Positions 34,023 through 43,199 of a stretch of DNA of 64,000 nucleotides are shown piece by piece. This DNA is from Oceanicola sp. S124. GTDB lineage: Bacteria; Pseudomonadota; Alphaproteobacteria; Rhodobacterales; Rhodobacteraceae. The stretch lies in NCBI RefSeq assembly GCF_000220565.1, contig NZ_AFPM01000335.1, positions 1 through 64,000 on the forward strand, in the 5' to 3' direction. The notes beneath the pieces were generated by a model, which saw only the letters and a program-made list of their open reading frames with translations, was not told the DNA's origin and did no database searches. The position numbers were made by a program, and so were the translations under genes. Every line of letters starts with the position of its first letter. Position 1 is the first letter of the stretch.

Positions 34023-34940
34023 ATGCTCAGATACATCGCGCTGCGGGGGGCCCTTGCCCTGGCCGTGGCCTTCACTGTCTCCCTCGCGGCCTTCCTGCTG
34101 CTGAACGTGGCCGGCGACCCTGCCCAGGCCATCGCCGGCGAGGACGCCACCCCCGAGGTGATCGAGGCGATCCGCGCCCGCTACGGCCTCGACCAGCCGT
34201 TGACGGTGCGCTACTTCGACTGGCTCGGCGGCGTGCTGCAGGGCGACTTCGGCGAAAGCTACTACTGGCACAAGCCGGTGGCGGACCTGGTCATCGACCG
34301 CGCCGACGAGACCATCGCCCTCGCGCTCTCGGCCCTCTCGGTCACCATCCTCATCGCCATTCCCCTGGGCGCGCTGGCCGCGCTGAACCCGAATTCCTGG
34401 GTCGACCGCTTCGCCCTCGGCGTCGCCGTCTCGGCGCAGGCGGTGCCAAACTTCTGGCTGGGCCTGATCATGATCATCCTCTTCGGGGTGATGATGCCGA
34501 TCTTCCCGGTCTCGGGCGACAGCACCTGGAAGCACTTCGTGCTGCCGGCCTTCGTCCTTGGCGCCTCTTCGGTGCCCGCCGTGATGCGCCTGACCCGCAC
34601 CGGCCTGATCGAGGTGATGGGCGCCGACTACATCCGCACCGCCCGTTCCAAGGGCTTCCGCGGCTGGTCGCTGCTGCGCCGCCACGCCCTGCGCAACGCC
34701 CTGCTGCCGGTGATCTCGGTGCTGGCCGTGCAACTGGGCCAGAAGTTCGGCGGCTCGGTCATCACCGAAAGCATCTTTGCCATCAACGGCCTCGGGCGGC
34801 TGGCGCTGGAAAGCATCCTCGGCATGGATATCCCCACCGTGCAGATGCTGATCTTCGTCTTCGCCATCGTCTTCGTCGCCATGAACCTGCTCGCCGACAT
34901 CCTGAATGCGGCGCTTGACCCGAGGATCCGCATCGGATGA
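34023..34940 (+). CDS. ABC importer permease (DppB type)
   Basis: 305 residues with about 6 membrane helices. N-terminal LLNVAGDPAQAIAGEDATPE and RYGLDQPLTVRYFDWLGGVL are typical of DppB/OppB, and the EAA coupling loop reads ARSKGFRGWSLLRRHALRNA. ATG preceded by GGAGG. Its TGA overlaps the next ATG. Forms the inner-membrane channel with the following DppC-type subunit. Confidence 0.93.
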   Translation: MLRYIALRGALALAVAFTVSLAAFLLLNVAGDPAQAIAGEDATPEVIEAIRARYGLDQPLTVRYFDWLGGVLQGDFGESYYWHKPVADLVIDRADETIALALSALSVTILIAIPLGALAALNPNSWVDRFALGVAVSAQAVPNFWLGLIMIILFGVMMPIFPVSGDSTWKHFVLPAFVLGASSVPAVMRLTRTGLIEVMGADYIRTARSKGFRGWSLLRRHALRNALLPVISVLAVQLGQKFGGSVITESIFAINGLGRLALESILGMDIPTVQMLIFVFAIVFVAMNLLADILNAALDPRIRIG

Positions 34941-35845
34941 GCACCACAGACATCACCCTGACGGCCGTGGAAGAGGCAACGCCCCTCACCCCCGGCCAGA
35001 TCTTCCGCAAGCGCCTGTTCGGCCATACCGGCTTCCTGATCGGCGCCTCGATCATCCTGGCTATCGTCGTGGTGGCGATCTTCGCTCCGCTGATCGCGCC
35101 GCATGATCCCTACGTGCAGTCGCTCTCGACCCGCATGCTGCCCCCGGTCTGGTCCGAGGGCGGCACATGGGAGCACATCCTGGGCACCGACCAGAACGGC
35201 CGCGACTACCTGAGCCGGCTGATCTACGGCACCCGCGTGTCGATCACCATCGGCATCGGCGCCGCCTCGGTCGGGCTGGTGATCGGCGTCACGCTCGGCG
35301 TCATGGCGGGCTATTTCGGCGGCTGGATCGACCATGCCATCAGCTTCCTGCTGACCGCCCAGCTGGCCCTGCCCGGCCTGCTGCTGGCCATGGCGCTGGT
35401 GTTCATCATCGGCCCCTCGATCTGGGTCGTGATCGGCATCGTCGGCGTGCTGCACTGGACCTACTACCTGGTCGTCACCCGCGCCGCCACGCAGCGCATC
35501 CGCAACCTCGATTTCGTCGCCGCCGCCAAGGCCTCGGGCGCCTCGTCCCGCCAGATCATCTGGCACGAGATCCTGCCCAACCTCGCCTCGGCGATCATCG
35601 TGATCTTCACCTTCGAACTGGGCATCGCCATCCTCGCCGAAAGCTCCCTGAGCTTCCTCGGCGTGGGCATCCAGCCCCCGACCCCCTCCTGGGGTCTGAT
35701 GATCGCCGAGGGCAAGCAGGCCATGTTCTACCGGCCCTGGCTGGTCATCCTGCCCGGCATCTGCCTGTTCCTGCTGGTCATCGGCGCCAACCTGATGGGC
35801 GACGGCCTGCGCGACATCACCTCTCCGGAAGGGCGCAACGAATGA
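34937..35845 (+). CDS. ABC importer permease (DppC type)
   Basis: 302 residues, about 6 helices. The DppC/OppC hallmarks [20 protein letters not shown] and the EAA loop [20 protein letters not shown] are clear, as is [12 protein letters not shown] near the C terminus. ATG 34937 overlaps the DppB stop; its own stop overlaps the ATPase start (ATGA at 35842). Confidence 0.93.
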   Translation: MSTTDITLTAVEEATPLTPGQIFRKRLFGHTGFLIGASIILAIVVVAIFAPLIAPHDPYVQSLSTRMLPPVWSEGGTWEHILGTDQNGRDYLSRLIYGTRVSITIGIGAASVGLVIGVTLGVMAGYFGGWIDHAISFLLTAQLALPGLLLAMALVFIIGPSIWVVIGIVGVLHWTYYLVVTRAATQRIRNLDFVAAAKASGASSRQIIWHEILPNLASAIIVIFTFELGIAILAESSLSFLGVGIQPPTPSWGLMIAEGKQAMFYRPWLVILPGICLFLLVIGANLMGDGLRDITSPEGRNE

Positions 35846-37473
35846 GCCTGCTTGATATCCAGAACCTCGACGTCACCCTGGCGCTGCCCAATGGCCCGCT
35901 GAAGGCCGTGCGCGACGTGACCTTGACGCTTGAGCCCGGCGAAAGCCTTGGCATCGTGGGCGAAAGCGGCTCGGGCAAGTCGATGACCGCGCTGGCGCTG
36001 ATGCGCCTGCTGCCCCGGTCCGCCACCTGCGAGGCCACGGCGCTGCGTTTTGCCGGTCAGGACCTGCGCGACCTGAGCGATCCCGACTTCGCCCGCCAGA
36101 TCCCCGGCCCCCGCATCGGCATGATCTTCCAAGAGCCGATGACCTCGCTGAACCCGGTCTACACCATCGGGCGGCAGATGACCGAGGCCACCGTGGCCCG
36201 CGGCCTGCTGAGCGAAGCCGCGGCGCGCAAGAAGGCCATCGACTTGCTGGACCGCGTCGGCATCCCCGACCCCGAAGGCCGGATGAGCCAGTTCCCCGCA
36301 CCAGATGTCGGGCGGCCAGCGCCAGCGCGTGATGATCGCCATGACCCTGATGCTGGACCCGGAACTGCTGATCGCGGACGAGCCGACGACCGCGCTGGAC
36401 GTGACGGTGCAGGCGCAGATCCTCGACCTGCTCGACGACCTGCGCCGCGAGCGCGGCATGGGCCTGATCCTGATCAGCCATGACTTGGCCGTGGTCGCCG
36501 AACGCACCGACCGCGTGGCGGTGATGTACCTGGGCGAGCTGGTCGAACAGGGCACCGCGCAGGATGTCCTCTACCGCCCGCAGCACGACTACACCAAGGC
36601 CCTGCTGGCCGCGATCCCGCGCCTTGACGGACCGGCCCGCGTGCCCGCCCAGGCCGCCGCCGCGCCAGAGGTCGAAAAGGTCATCTCGGCCACCAACCTC
36701 TGCCGCGAATTCCACTCGCGCAAGGGTCTGTTCGGCCCGAAGAAGACCGTGCGGGCGCTGGATGACGTCTCGCTGGAACTGCGGCGCGGAGAGACGCTGG
36801 CGGTGATCGGCGAAAGCGGCTCGGGCAAGTCGACGCTGGCGCGCATCCTGCTGGGGCTCGACCTGCCTGATGCGGGCGACGTGCGGATGCTGGGCCGCCC
36901 GGTGCTGGATCTGCCCGGCGCCGAACGCGCCAGCCTCGTGCAGCCGGTCTTCCAGGACCCCTACACCTCGCTGAACCCGCGCCGCCGGCTGAGCGAGATC
37001 ATCGCCGCCCCCTCGTGCTGCGTGGCGAGGGCGACAGCGCCTCGCGCCTCGCTGCCGTCAAGGACGCCATGGAGAAGGTGCGCCTGCCCGGTCGCCTGAT
37101 CCACGCCTACCCCAGCCAGCTGTCGGGCGGACAGCGCCAGCGGGTGGCCATCGCCCGCGCCCTGATCACCGAACCCGAGGCGCTGATCTGCGACGAGCCG
37201 ACCTCGGCGCTGGATGTCTCGGTCCAGGCGCAGATCCTCGAGCTGCTGGACGACCTGCGCGCCAAGATGGGCCTGACCTGCCTGCTGATCACCCATGACA
37301 TGGCCGTGGTGCATGAGACCGCCGACCGTGTCGCGGTGATGTACCAGGGCCGCGTGGTCGAGGAAGGCAGCGCCCGCGACGTGCTGGGCAATCCGTCCAA
37401 CGACTACACCGCGCGCCTGCTGGCCGCTGCGCCGCGCTTTGGCGCCACGCAAGAGATGGAGGCGGTGCAGTGA
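35842..37473 (+). pseudogene. double ABC ATPase (DppD-DppF fusion), frame broken twice
   Basis: Read with two corrections this is a 543-residue protein with two peptide-type ABC ATPase halves. Half 1: Walker [20 protein letters not shown], then [12 protein letters not shown] and [12 protein letters not shown]. Half 2: [35 protein letters not shown] and ALICDEPTSALDVS. The first break is an extra C in CCCC at 36294-36297 (before HQMSGGQRQ); the second is a missing C at 37008-37012 (in [14 protein letters not shown]). The two changes cancel, so the length is that of an intact gene. Sequencing error is likely; if real, the importer is dead. Confidence 0.85.
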
Positions 37474-38804
37474 AGCTTTCGACCACCGCCCTGACGCCCG
37501 CGACGCTGTTTGCCCGCGAAACGCTCTGGCAAAGCTGGCTGGATGTCGAGGCCGCCCTGGCCGAGACACAGGCCGAGATGGGGATCATCCCCGCCGACGC
37601 GGCAAGAGGCATCCGGGAGGCCGCAAGCCTAGCGCGCATCGGCATCGAGGAACTTCAGGCCGACATCCGTGTCACCCATGCGCCGATCCTGTCGCTGACC
37701 CGCCTGCTGGCGGCGGCGGCGGGCGAGGCCGGAGCCTATGTGCATTGGGGGGCAACCACTCAGAACGTCATGCAGACGGGGCGTATCCTGCTGATCCGCG
37801 AGGCCGACCGGGCGATCCGCAAGGCCCTGGGACAGGCGCTGCTCAAGCTGGCCGAGATGGCCGAGACCCACGCCGAGACCCTGATGCCGGGCCGCACCAA
37901 CCGCCAGCACGCCCTGCCGATCAGCTACGGCTTCAAGGTGGCGGGCTGGATCGAGGAACTGACCCGCGCGCTGGATCGCCTGTCGGACGGGGGGCGTCGC
38001 CTATTCGTGCTGCCCTTCGGCGGCGCGGTCGGTGCCATGCATGCCTTCGGCCCTGAGGGCGCCGAGCTGAACCGCCGCCTCGCGGCCCGCATGGGGCTGG
38101 GCACGCTGCTGGTGCCGGGCCGGGCGATCAACGACCTCTTTGCCGACTACATCACCCAGCTGTCCCTGCTGGCGATGACGCTTGAGCGGGTGGCGGCAGA
38201 GCTTTACCTGCTGATGACGCAGGAGATCGGCGAGATCGCCGAGCGGCTGGACGCGGGCACCGTCGGCTCGTCCACCATGCCGCACAAGGTCAACCCCAAG
38301 TACGTCGTGCGGGTACTGGCCCAGACCGGAGAGCTGCGCGGCCTCGCCGGCCCGGCGATGGAAACGGGCCGCTCAAGCCATGAGGGGGATTCGGCGCAGA
38401 ACCAGATGCTGTCCACGCTGCTGGATCGCGCCGTGCCCCTGGCATGGGAGATGGCCGAGGGCTTCGACGCCCTGCTGGGCCGGATCGAGGTGAAGGCGCC
38501 GAAGATGGCCGAGAATGCCGCGCTGTCGGGTGGGGCCATCGCCACCGAGGGGCTGATGATGCGCCTCGCGCCGCTGACCGGCCGGGCCGAGGCGCATGAC
38601 CTGATCCACCACGCGCTGGATCACCGCGCCCCGGGCGACAGCCCGACCGAGGCGCTGGTCGCCTCGCCCGCCCTGCTGGCGCATATGTCCGAGACCGAGA
38701 TCCGCAACGCGCTGGACCCCGCCGCCTATTGCGGCGACAGCGCCCGGATCTCGCGCGATGCGGCGGGGCTGGCACGCGAGACGGCCCGCGCCATCGCCGG
38801 CTAG
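37470..38804 (+). CDS. fumarase/aspartase-superfamily lyase (PurB/PcaB-like)
   Basis: 444 residues. The superfamily signature GSSTMPHKVNPK is present, with RTNRQHALPISYGFKVAGW and YVHWGATTQN, resembling adenylosuccinate lyase and 3-carboxymuconate cycloisomerase. These enzymes eliminate fumarate (or isomerise) by attack on a carboxylated C-N or C-C bond. Starts at GTG 37470 overlapping the ATPase stop, so it is part of the peptide-type import operon, which argues against housekeeping PurB and for a catabolic role on the imported compound, perhaps an N-succinyl or dicarboxyethyl amine. Substrate unproved. The stop overlaps the convergent LysR stop inside CTAG. Confidence 0.82.
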   Translation: MKLSTTALTPATLFARETLWQSWLDVEAALAETQAEMGIIPADAARGIREAASLARIGIEELQADIRVTHAPILSLTRLLAAAAGEAGAYVHWGATTQNVMQTGRILLIREADRAIRKALGQALLKLAEMAETHAETLMPGRTNRQHALPISYGFKVAGWIEELTRALDRLSDGGRRLFVLPFGGAVGAMHAFGPEGAELNRRLAARMGLGTLLVPGRAINDLFADYITQLSLLAMTLERVAAELYLLMTQEIGEIAERLDAGTVGSSTMPHKVNPKYVVRVLAQTGELRGLAGPAMETGRSSHEGDSAQNQMLSTLLDRAVPLAWEMAEGFDALLGRIEVKAPKMAENAALSGGAIATEGLMMRLAPLTGRAEAHDLIHHALDHRAPGDSPTEALVASPALLAHMSETEIRNALDPAAYCGDSARISRDAAGLARETARAIAG

Positions 38805-39730
38805 ATCAGGTAGACGAGCCCGGCCACCCCGGGCTCGTCCCGCCGCCGCGCCTCGACATGGGCGGCAAGACCATCAAGGAACAGTTCGGACAGGTCGGCA
38901 CGCGGCCCCTTGGCATGGACGCTGGCATAGGTGATCCAGTGATCGCCCTCCATCGGGCGCATCACCATCCCCGCCATCGCCGAGGCCGGCAGCACCACCG
39001 GGTCGATCAGCGTCAGCCCCAGCCCCTGCCGCACCATCTCGACCGTCACCAGCGTCGAGCCGGTCTCGAAGGCGATCTTCGGACGCAGGCCCGCCTCGCC
39101 CATCACCTCTTCCAGCCGGTAGCGCCAGCGCTGCCCCGTCGCCAGCGTCACCAGCGGCTCTTCGGCCAGCTGCGCCAGTGTCACTTCCTCGACGCCCGCC
39201 AGCGCATGGCCCTCGGGCATCAGCACCGACAGGCGCGAGCGCAGCAGGGGCATGATGTCGATGGGGATGATCTCGTTTTCCACCGGCAGGGAGATCAGGC
39301 CGATGTTGTAGCCCCGCGCCGCCACCTTGCTTTCAATCTCGAAGCGGTTCTCGACGTGGACGGTGCATTCCAGCTCGACCCCCTCGCGGCGCAGCCGGGC
39401 GATGGTCGGCACCACCAGCCCGTTCGCCATCGGCGCCGCCGTCACCACCGACAGCCAGCTGCGCGAGCGCGAGCGCAGGTCACGGGCGATCAGGGGGATT
39501 TCTTCCAGCCCGTCCAGCGTGTTCGAGATCTGCTGGTAGAACAGCGCCCCCTCTTCCGTCAGCTGAAGGTTGCGCCGGTCACGCGAGAAGAGCGCAATCT
39601 GCAACTGCCCTTCCAGCTGCGACAGCAAGCGGCTGGCCGCCGAGGCCGAGAGGTTCAGCCGCTCGGCCGCCTCGGCAAGCGAGCCGGTCGCCACCACCGC
39701 CCGGAACAGGCGCAATCCGCGTAGGTTCAT
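38801..39730 (-). CDS. LysR-family transcriptional regulator
   Basis: 309 residues. N-terminal helix-turn-helix (FRAVVATGSLAEAAERLN, ASAASRLLSQLEGQL) and a C-terminal effector-binding domain. ATG 39730 follows GGGAGGG. It is convergent with the lyase gene and about 90 bp from the leftward solute-binding/TctE/TctD operon end, so its target is not obvious from position; the peptide-type importer operon is one candidate. The effector is unknown. Confidence 0.88.
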   Translation of the reverse strand: MNLRGLRLFRAVVATGSLAEAAERLNLSASAASRLLSQLEGQLQIALFSRDRRNLQLTEEGALFYQQISNTLDGLEEIPLIARDLRSRSRSWLSVVTAAPMANGLVVPTIARLRREGVELECTVHVENRFEIESKVAARGYNIGLISLPVENEIIPIDIMPLLRSRLSVLMPEGHALAGVEEVTLAQLAEEPLVTLATGQRWRYRLEEVMGEAGLRPKIAFETGSTLVTVEMVRQGLGLTLIDPVVLPASAMAGMVMRPMEGDHWITYASVHAKGPRADLSELFLDGLAAHVEARRRDEPGVAGLVYLI

Positions 39731-39819
39731 CTGTCCCTCCCCCAGCCCTCCGGCCGCCGGCTCTCCCCTGCCGGATCCGCAACATTCTGCGCGTTCAGTG
39801 CGGAAAGAGCAACAGAGAG

Positions 39820-40977
39820 CTAGGGCTGTCCGGGGCCGAAGGCATCCCGCCAGCGGGCGGTGAACTGGGCCACCTTGGCGCGGTCCATGGCCAGCAGCAG
39901 CGGCAGTCCCAGCCCGATGGGCACCTGCCGGCCCGCCTCTTCGGCATCGTCGGGGTCGGCGTCCAGCGGATCCAGCCCGACCAGCCGGTTGCGGGCCATG
40001 ACCAGCTGCCCCTCGGGACCCAGCAGGTAGTCCAGCAGCGCCCCGGCATCCGCATCCGCCTGACGACCCGGCAGGATCGCCGCGCGGCTCAGCACCAGCG
40101 TGTAATCCGACGGCGCGACGATCCCCAGCATGGGATCCTCGGCGGCGCGGGTCTGGGCGTAGGAGCCGAGCACGTTGTAGGCGATCAGGTAGTGCCCGCG
40201 CTGCACCCCCTCGATGATCTCGGCGGAACAGCAGGTGGCGACGGCCTCGGTGCGGGCGAAGGCCTCCATCAGGGCGCCGAAGGTGGTCGCCTCCTGGCTG
40301 TCCATGAAGGCAAAGAGGAAGCCCAGCCCCGAGGCCTCGATGTCGTAGGTTGCCACGCGGCCCGCGTAGGGCGTGCGTTCCGGGCGCAGCAGGTCCAGCA
40401 GGTCGAAGCGCGAGCGCGGCACCTCGGAGGCGGGCACGAGCGCGCGGTTGTAGACGATGACGGCGGGTTCCCGGGTGATGCCCCAGATCTCGTTGCGCCA
40501 GGTCAGGGCGTCAGGCACCGCCGCGGTGGCCGCCGAGACCCAGGGCGCGGCGCAGCCGTCGTTGACCAGCTTGACCAGGTGATGCACCGCCGAGCTGATC
40601 ACCAGCCCGGCGCCGGGCTGACCGGAGGCGCATTCGGCCAGGGTCAGGTCATAGAGGTTGTTCGAGCCCCATTGCTCATAGCGGATCGCCAGCCCCGGGC
40701 GGCTGTCGAGAAACTGCGCGATGGCCGGGGCCATGACGTCGATATCGGTGGTGGTGCGCAGGACGATCTCGCGCCCCGCGCCGAAACTGCGCACGGCCTC
40801 GGGGGCGGGCTCGGCACGGGCCGCCACGGGGCCGATCCCGCAGAGCGCCGCCGCCAGCAGCAGAGCGCGAGCGCCCCCCTGTCTCGCGGACCGCAGCCCT
40901 CCGCCGAGGGCCGCCCCTTGCCGCTCGCACGCCCCTGCCGGGCGCGCGGCGCGCGCGCGTCGCGGGAACCACCTCAT
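39820..40977 (-). CDS. periplasmic solute-binding protein (family 1/Fe(III)-type fold) in the tctED operon
   Basis: 385 residues, with a long basic N-terminal region before a hydrophobic signal segment (ALLLAAALCGIGPVAARA). The mature part resembles extracellular binding proteins of the iron/phosphonoacetate type: GREIVLRTTTDIDVMAPAI, ITREPAVIVYNRALVP and QRGHYLIAYNVLGSYA. No permease or ATPase accompanies it. Its start overlaps the TctE stop by 4 nt. Such orphan binding proteins cotranscribed with TctE-type kinases probably act as sensory partners that present the ligand to the kinase; that is inference here. Two cysteine pairs (TCCSAE and others) may form disulfides. Confidence 0.8.
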   Translation of the reverse strand: MRWFPRRARAARPAGACERQGAALGGGLRSARQGGARALLLAAALCGIGPVAARAEPAPEAVRSFGAGREIVLRTTTDIDVMAPAIAQFLDSRPGLAIRYEQWGSNNLYDLTLAECASGQPGAGLVISSAVHHLVKLVNDGCAAPWVSAATAAVPDALTWRNEIWGITREPAVIVYNRALVPASEVPRSRFDLLDLLRPERTPYAGRVATYDIEASGLGFLFAFMDSQEATTFGALMEAFARTEAVATCCSAEIIEGVQRGHYLIAYNVLGSYAQTRAAEDPMLGIVAPSDYTLVLSRAAILPGRQADADAGALLDYLLGPEGQLVMARNRLVGLDPLDADPDDAEEAGRQVPIGLGLPLLLAMDRAKVAQFTARWRDAFGPGQP

Positions 40978-42404
40978 TGCGCCACCTCCAGCACCAGGGC
41001 CATGCGGAAGGGATGGCCTCCGCTCATTTCCAGCCGGCCGCCGAAGGCCTCGGCCACGGCACCGGCGATCGACAGGCCAAGCCCGCTGCCCTGCGCGGCA
41101 CCGGCGACGAAACGGTCGCCCAGTTGCGCGCGCACCTCCTCGGCAGGCCCCGGCCCCGCGTCCTCGACCCAGAGCCGCGCCAGCCCGTCCTCTGCACCGA
41201 CCCCGACGCCGACCACCACCGGCGCCCGGCCATGGCGCAGGGCGTTCGAGAGCAGGTTCTTCGCCGCCTCGGTCAGCGACAGCGCATCGCCGCGCACCAT
41301 CACCGGGTCTTCTCCGATCACCAGCGCCACCGCTGCGCCACCGGCCAAGAGCTGCGGGTCATCGGCCTCGACCGCCTCAAGCGCGACGTCGCGCAGGTCC
41401 AGCAGGGCGCGGCGGGCGGAATCGCCCCGGTGCACCACCATCGCCCGCGACAGCATCTGGTCCAGCAGGTGACCAAGGCTCTTGGTGCGGGCATGGATGC
41501 GGCCGACCAGCAGGCGCTGGCGTTCGGGGTCGCTCTCTTGCCCGGCAAGATCGGCCTGGGCGCGCAGGGCGGCGACGGGGTTCCTGAGCTGGTGCGCGGT
41601 ATCCGAGATCAGCCGCCGCATGGTGCCGAACTGCCGGTCCAGCCGCCCCATGAAGCCGTTGAGACCGACGACCATGGGCAGCACCTCGCGCGGGATGCGC
41701 CCGTCGAGCGGCGTCAGGTCCTGCGGATCGCGCGCCTCGAGCCGCGCGGCAAGACGGCCAAGCGGCCCGAGCGCACCGCGCACGATCAGCACCGCCAGCA
41801 GCAGCACCGCCAGCCCGCCGATGGCCAGCACCACCAGCGCCTTGCCGGTGATGTCGCGCGCCAGGTCGTTGCGCGCCCGCAGGGTCTGGCCGACCACCAC
41901 GTCGACCTGCCCCGAGAAGCTGCGCTCGGCAAAGCGGCGCGAGACAAGGATGTAGCGCGCGGGTTCCCCCATGAACTCGGCGTCGTAAAAGCGGGTGTCG
42001 CCGCCCTCGGGCGGGGCGGGTAGGCCCTCGTAGCCGGTCAGCAGCTGGTCGCCGGGGCCGCTGATCCGGTAGGCGACCCGGTCCTCCGGGGCCAGGGCCA
42101 GCAGCTGGAAGGCCGAGGCCGGCAGGTCGACCACGGGCTGGCCGTCGCGGATCGCCACGGTGCTGGCGATATCGTTGGCGGCGCCGACCAGCAGCCGGTC
42201 GAAGGCCTCGCGCGCGGCGGTGCGCCCGTAGGCGAAGGCCGCCAGCGCCAGCACCACGCCACCGACCAGCAGCAGCGCCCCCAGCCCCGCCACCAGCCGC
42301 GCCGTCAGCGACAGCGTCGGCCGCAGCCCGGCGTCCCCCGCCGGCGGCCCCCCACTCTTCGGGCCCCCACTCTTCGGGCCCTCAGTCTTCGGAATCGAGG
42401 ACAT
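40974..42404 (-). CDS. tctE: sensor histidine kinase TctE
   Basis: 476 residues. Two membrane helices (about 33-56 and 187-210) enclose a periplasmic region of the TctE/2CSK type with the typical DTRFYDAEFMGEPARYILVS stretch. Then come a HAMP-like linker, the dimerisation/phospho-acceptor box SDTAHQLRNPVAALRAQA (His) and an HATPase domain with NLLSNALRHG, VEDAGPGPAEE and GSGLGLSIAG. The N-terminal cytoplasmic tail contains a short PKSGGPKSGG repeat. It overlaps tctD by 23 nt. Phosphorylates TctD in response to a tricarboxylate-type signal, controlling the divergent tctCBA genes. Confidence 0.92.
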   Translation of the reverse strand: MSSIPKTEGPKSGGPKSGGPPAGDAGLRPTLSLTARLVAGLGALLLVGGVVLALAAFAYGRTAAREAFDRLLVGAANDIASTVAIRDGQPVVDLPASAFQLLALAPEDRVAYRISGPGDQLLTGYEGLPAPPEGGDTRFYDAEFMGEPARYILVSRRFAERSFSGQVDVVVGQTLRARNDLARDITGKALVVLAIGGLAVLLLAVLIVRGALGPLGRLAARLEARDPQDLTPLDGRIPREVLPMVVGLNGFMGRLDRQFGTMRRLISDTAHQLRNPVAALRAQADLAGQESDPERQRLLVGRIHARTKSLGHLLDQMLSRAMVVHRGDSARRALLDLRDVALEAVEADDPQLLAGGAAVALVIGEDPVMVRGDALSLTEAAKNLLSNALRHGRAPVVVGVGVGAEDGLARLWVEDAGPGPAEEVRAQLGDRFVAGAAQGSGLGLSIAGAVAEAFGGRLEMSGGHPFRMALVLEVAQ

Positions 42405-43053
42405 AGCCCAGCCCCCTCAGCGTGCGGATCACCGCGCCGGAGCCGGCGATCTTCTTGCGCAGCCGCGCCACGTAAAGCTCGATGGCATTCACCCCGACCA
42501 CCGTGTCGTCGAAGGAATAGAGCCCCTCCAGCAGCCGGTCCTTGGAATGCACCTGGCCGCGCCCGCGCAGCAGCATCGACAGCAGCGCGAACTCGCGCCG
42601 CGTCAGGTCCAGCCGCTGGCCATGGGCCGAGACCATTCCCGCCACCGGATCGTAGCTCAGCCCGCCCAGGCTGATCTCTCCGGCCCGCTCGGCGGCCTCG
42701 CGGCGCGCCAGCACATGCAACCGCGCCTCCAGCTCGCGCTGATCGAAGGGTTTCACCAGGTAGTCGTCGGCCCCGAAGGAGAAGGCCGACAGCTTGTCGT
42801 CGACAGAGAAATGCGCCGTCAGCATCAGCACCGGCATCTTCTGCCCCGCGGCCCGCATCTCCTTCAGCAGGTCGACGCCGGAGCCGTCGGGCAGCGTGAT
42901 GTCCAGCACCACCACGTCATAGGCCTGCACCCGCAGGCAGTCGCGCGCCTCGGCCAGGGTCATCGCGTAATCGCAGGCCATTCCGCCGGCGCGCAGGCGC
43001 GCCAGGGTGGCATCGGCCAGGTCCTGGGTATCCTCGACCAGCAAGATCCGCAT
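42382..43053 (-). CDS. tctD: response regulator TctD (OmpR family)
   Basis: 223 residues: a receiver domain with phospho-acceptor Asp in VVVLDITLPDG, conserved Thr/Lys in LMLTAHF and YLVKPFD, and an OmpR-type winged-helix DNA-binding domain (LTRREFALLSMLLRG, NAIELYVARLRKKI, TLRGLGYVL). Divergent from tctC across a 146-bp gap that contains two 11-bp-spaced direct repeats, the usual target geometry of this family. Expected to activate tctCBA when citrate or a related acid is sensed. Confidence 0.94.
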   Translation of the reverse strand: MRILLVEDTQDLADATLARLRAGGMACDYAMTLAEARDCLRVQAYDVVVLDITLPDGSGVDLLKEMRAAGQKMPVLMLTAHFSVDDKLSAFSFGADDYLVKPFDQRELEARLHVLARREAAERAGEISLGGLSYDPVAGMVSAHGQRLDLTRREFALLSMLLRGRGQVHSKDRLLEGLYSFDDTVVGVNAIELYVARLRKKIAGSGAVIRTLRGLGYVLDSED

Positions 43054-43111
43054 TTACGCCTCCTTAACGGCTGACTCGCCACCGTCCGGCGGGGCCGCAA
43101 GGCCCGACCCT

Positions 43112-43145
43112 GTGACAGCTTGGTGACAGGTTCAACCGCTATATC
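43112..43145 (+). promoter_or_regulatory. direct repeats and -10 of the tctC promoter (TctD or Pho-box-like site)
   Basis: GTGACAG at 43112-43118 and again at 43123-43129, an 11-bp period, ending 10 nt before a -10-like TATATC (43140-43145). No good -35 is present, as expected for an activator-dependent promoter. Read on the other strand the site is CTGTCAC-CAAG-CTGTCAC, nearly identical to a PhoB Pho box. Confidence 0.6.
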
Positions 43146-43199
43146 ACGCGATACCGGTCGCAGGGCAGCAAGGCCCGCGACCCATGAGGAGGAAATCGA

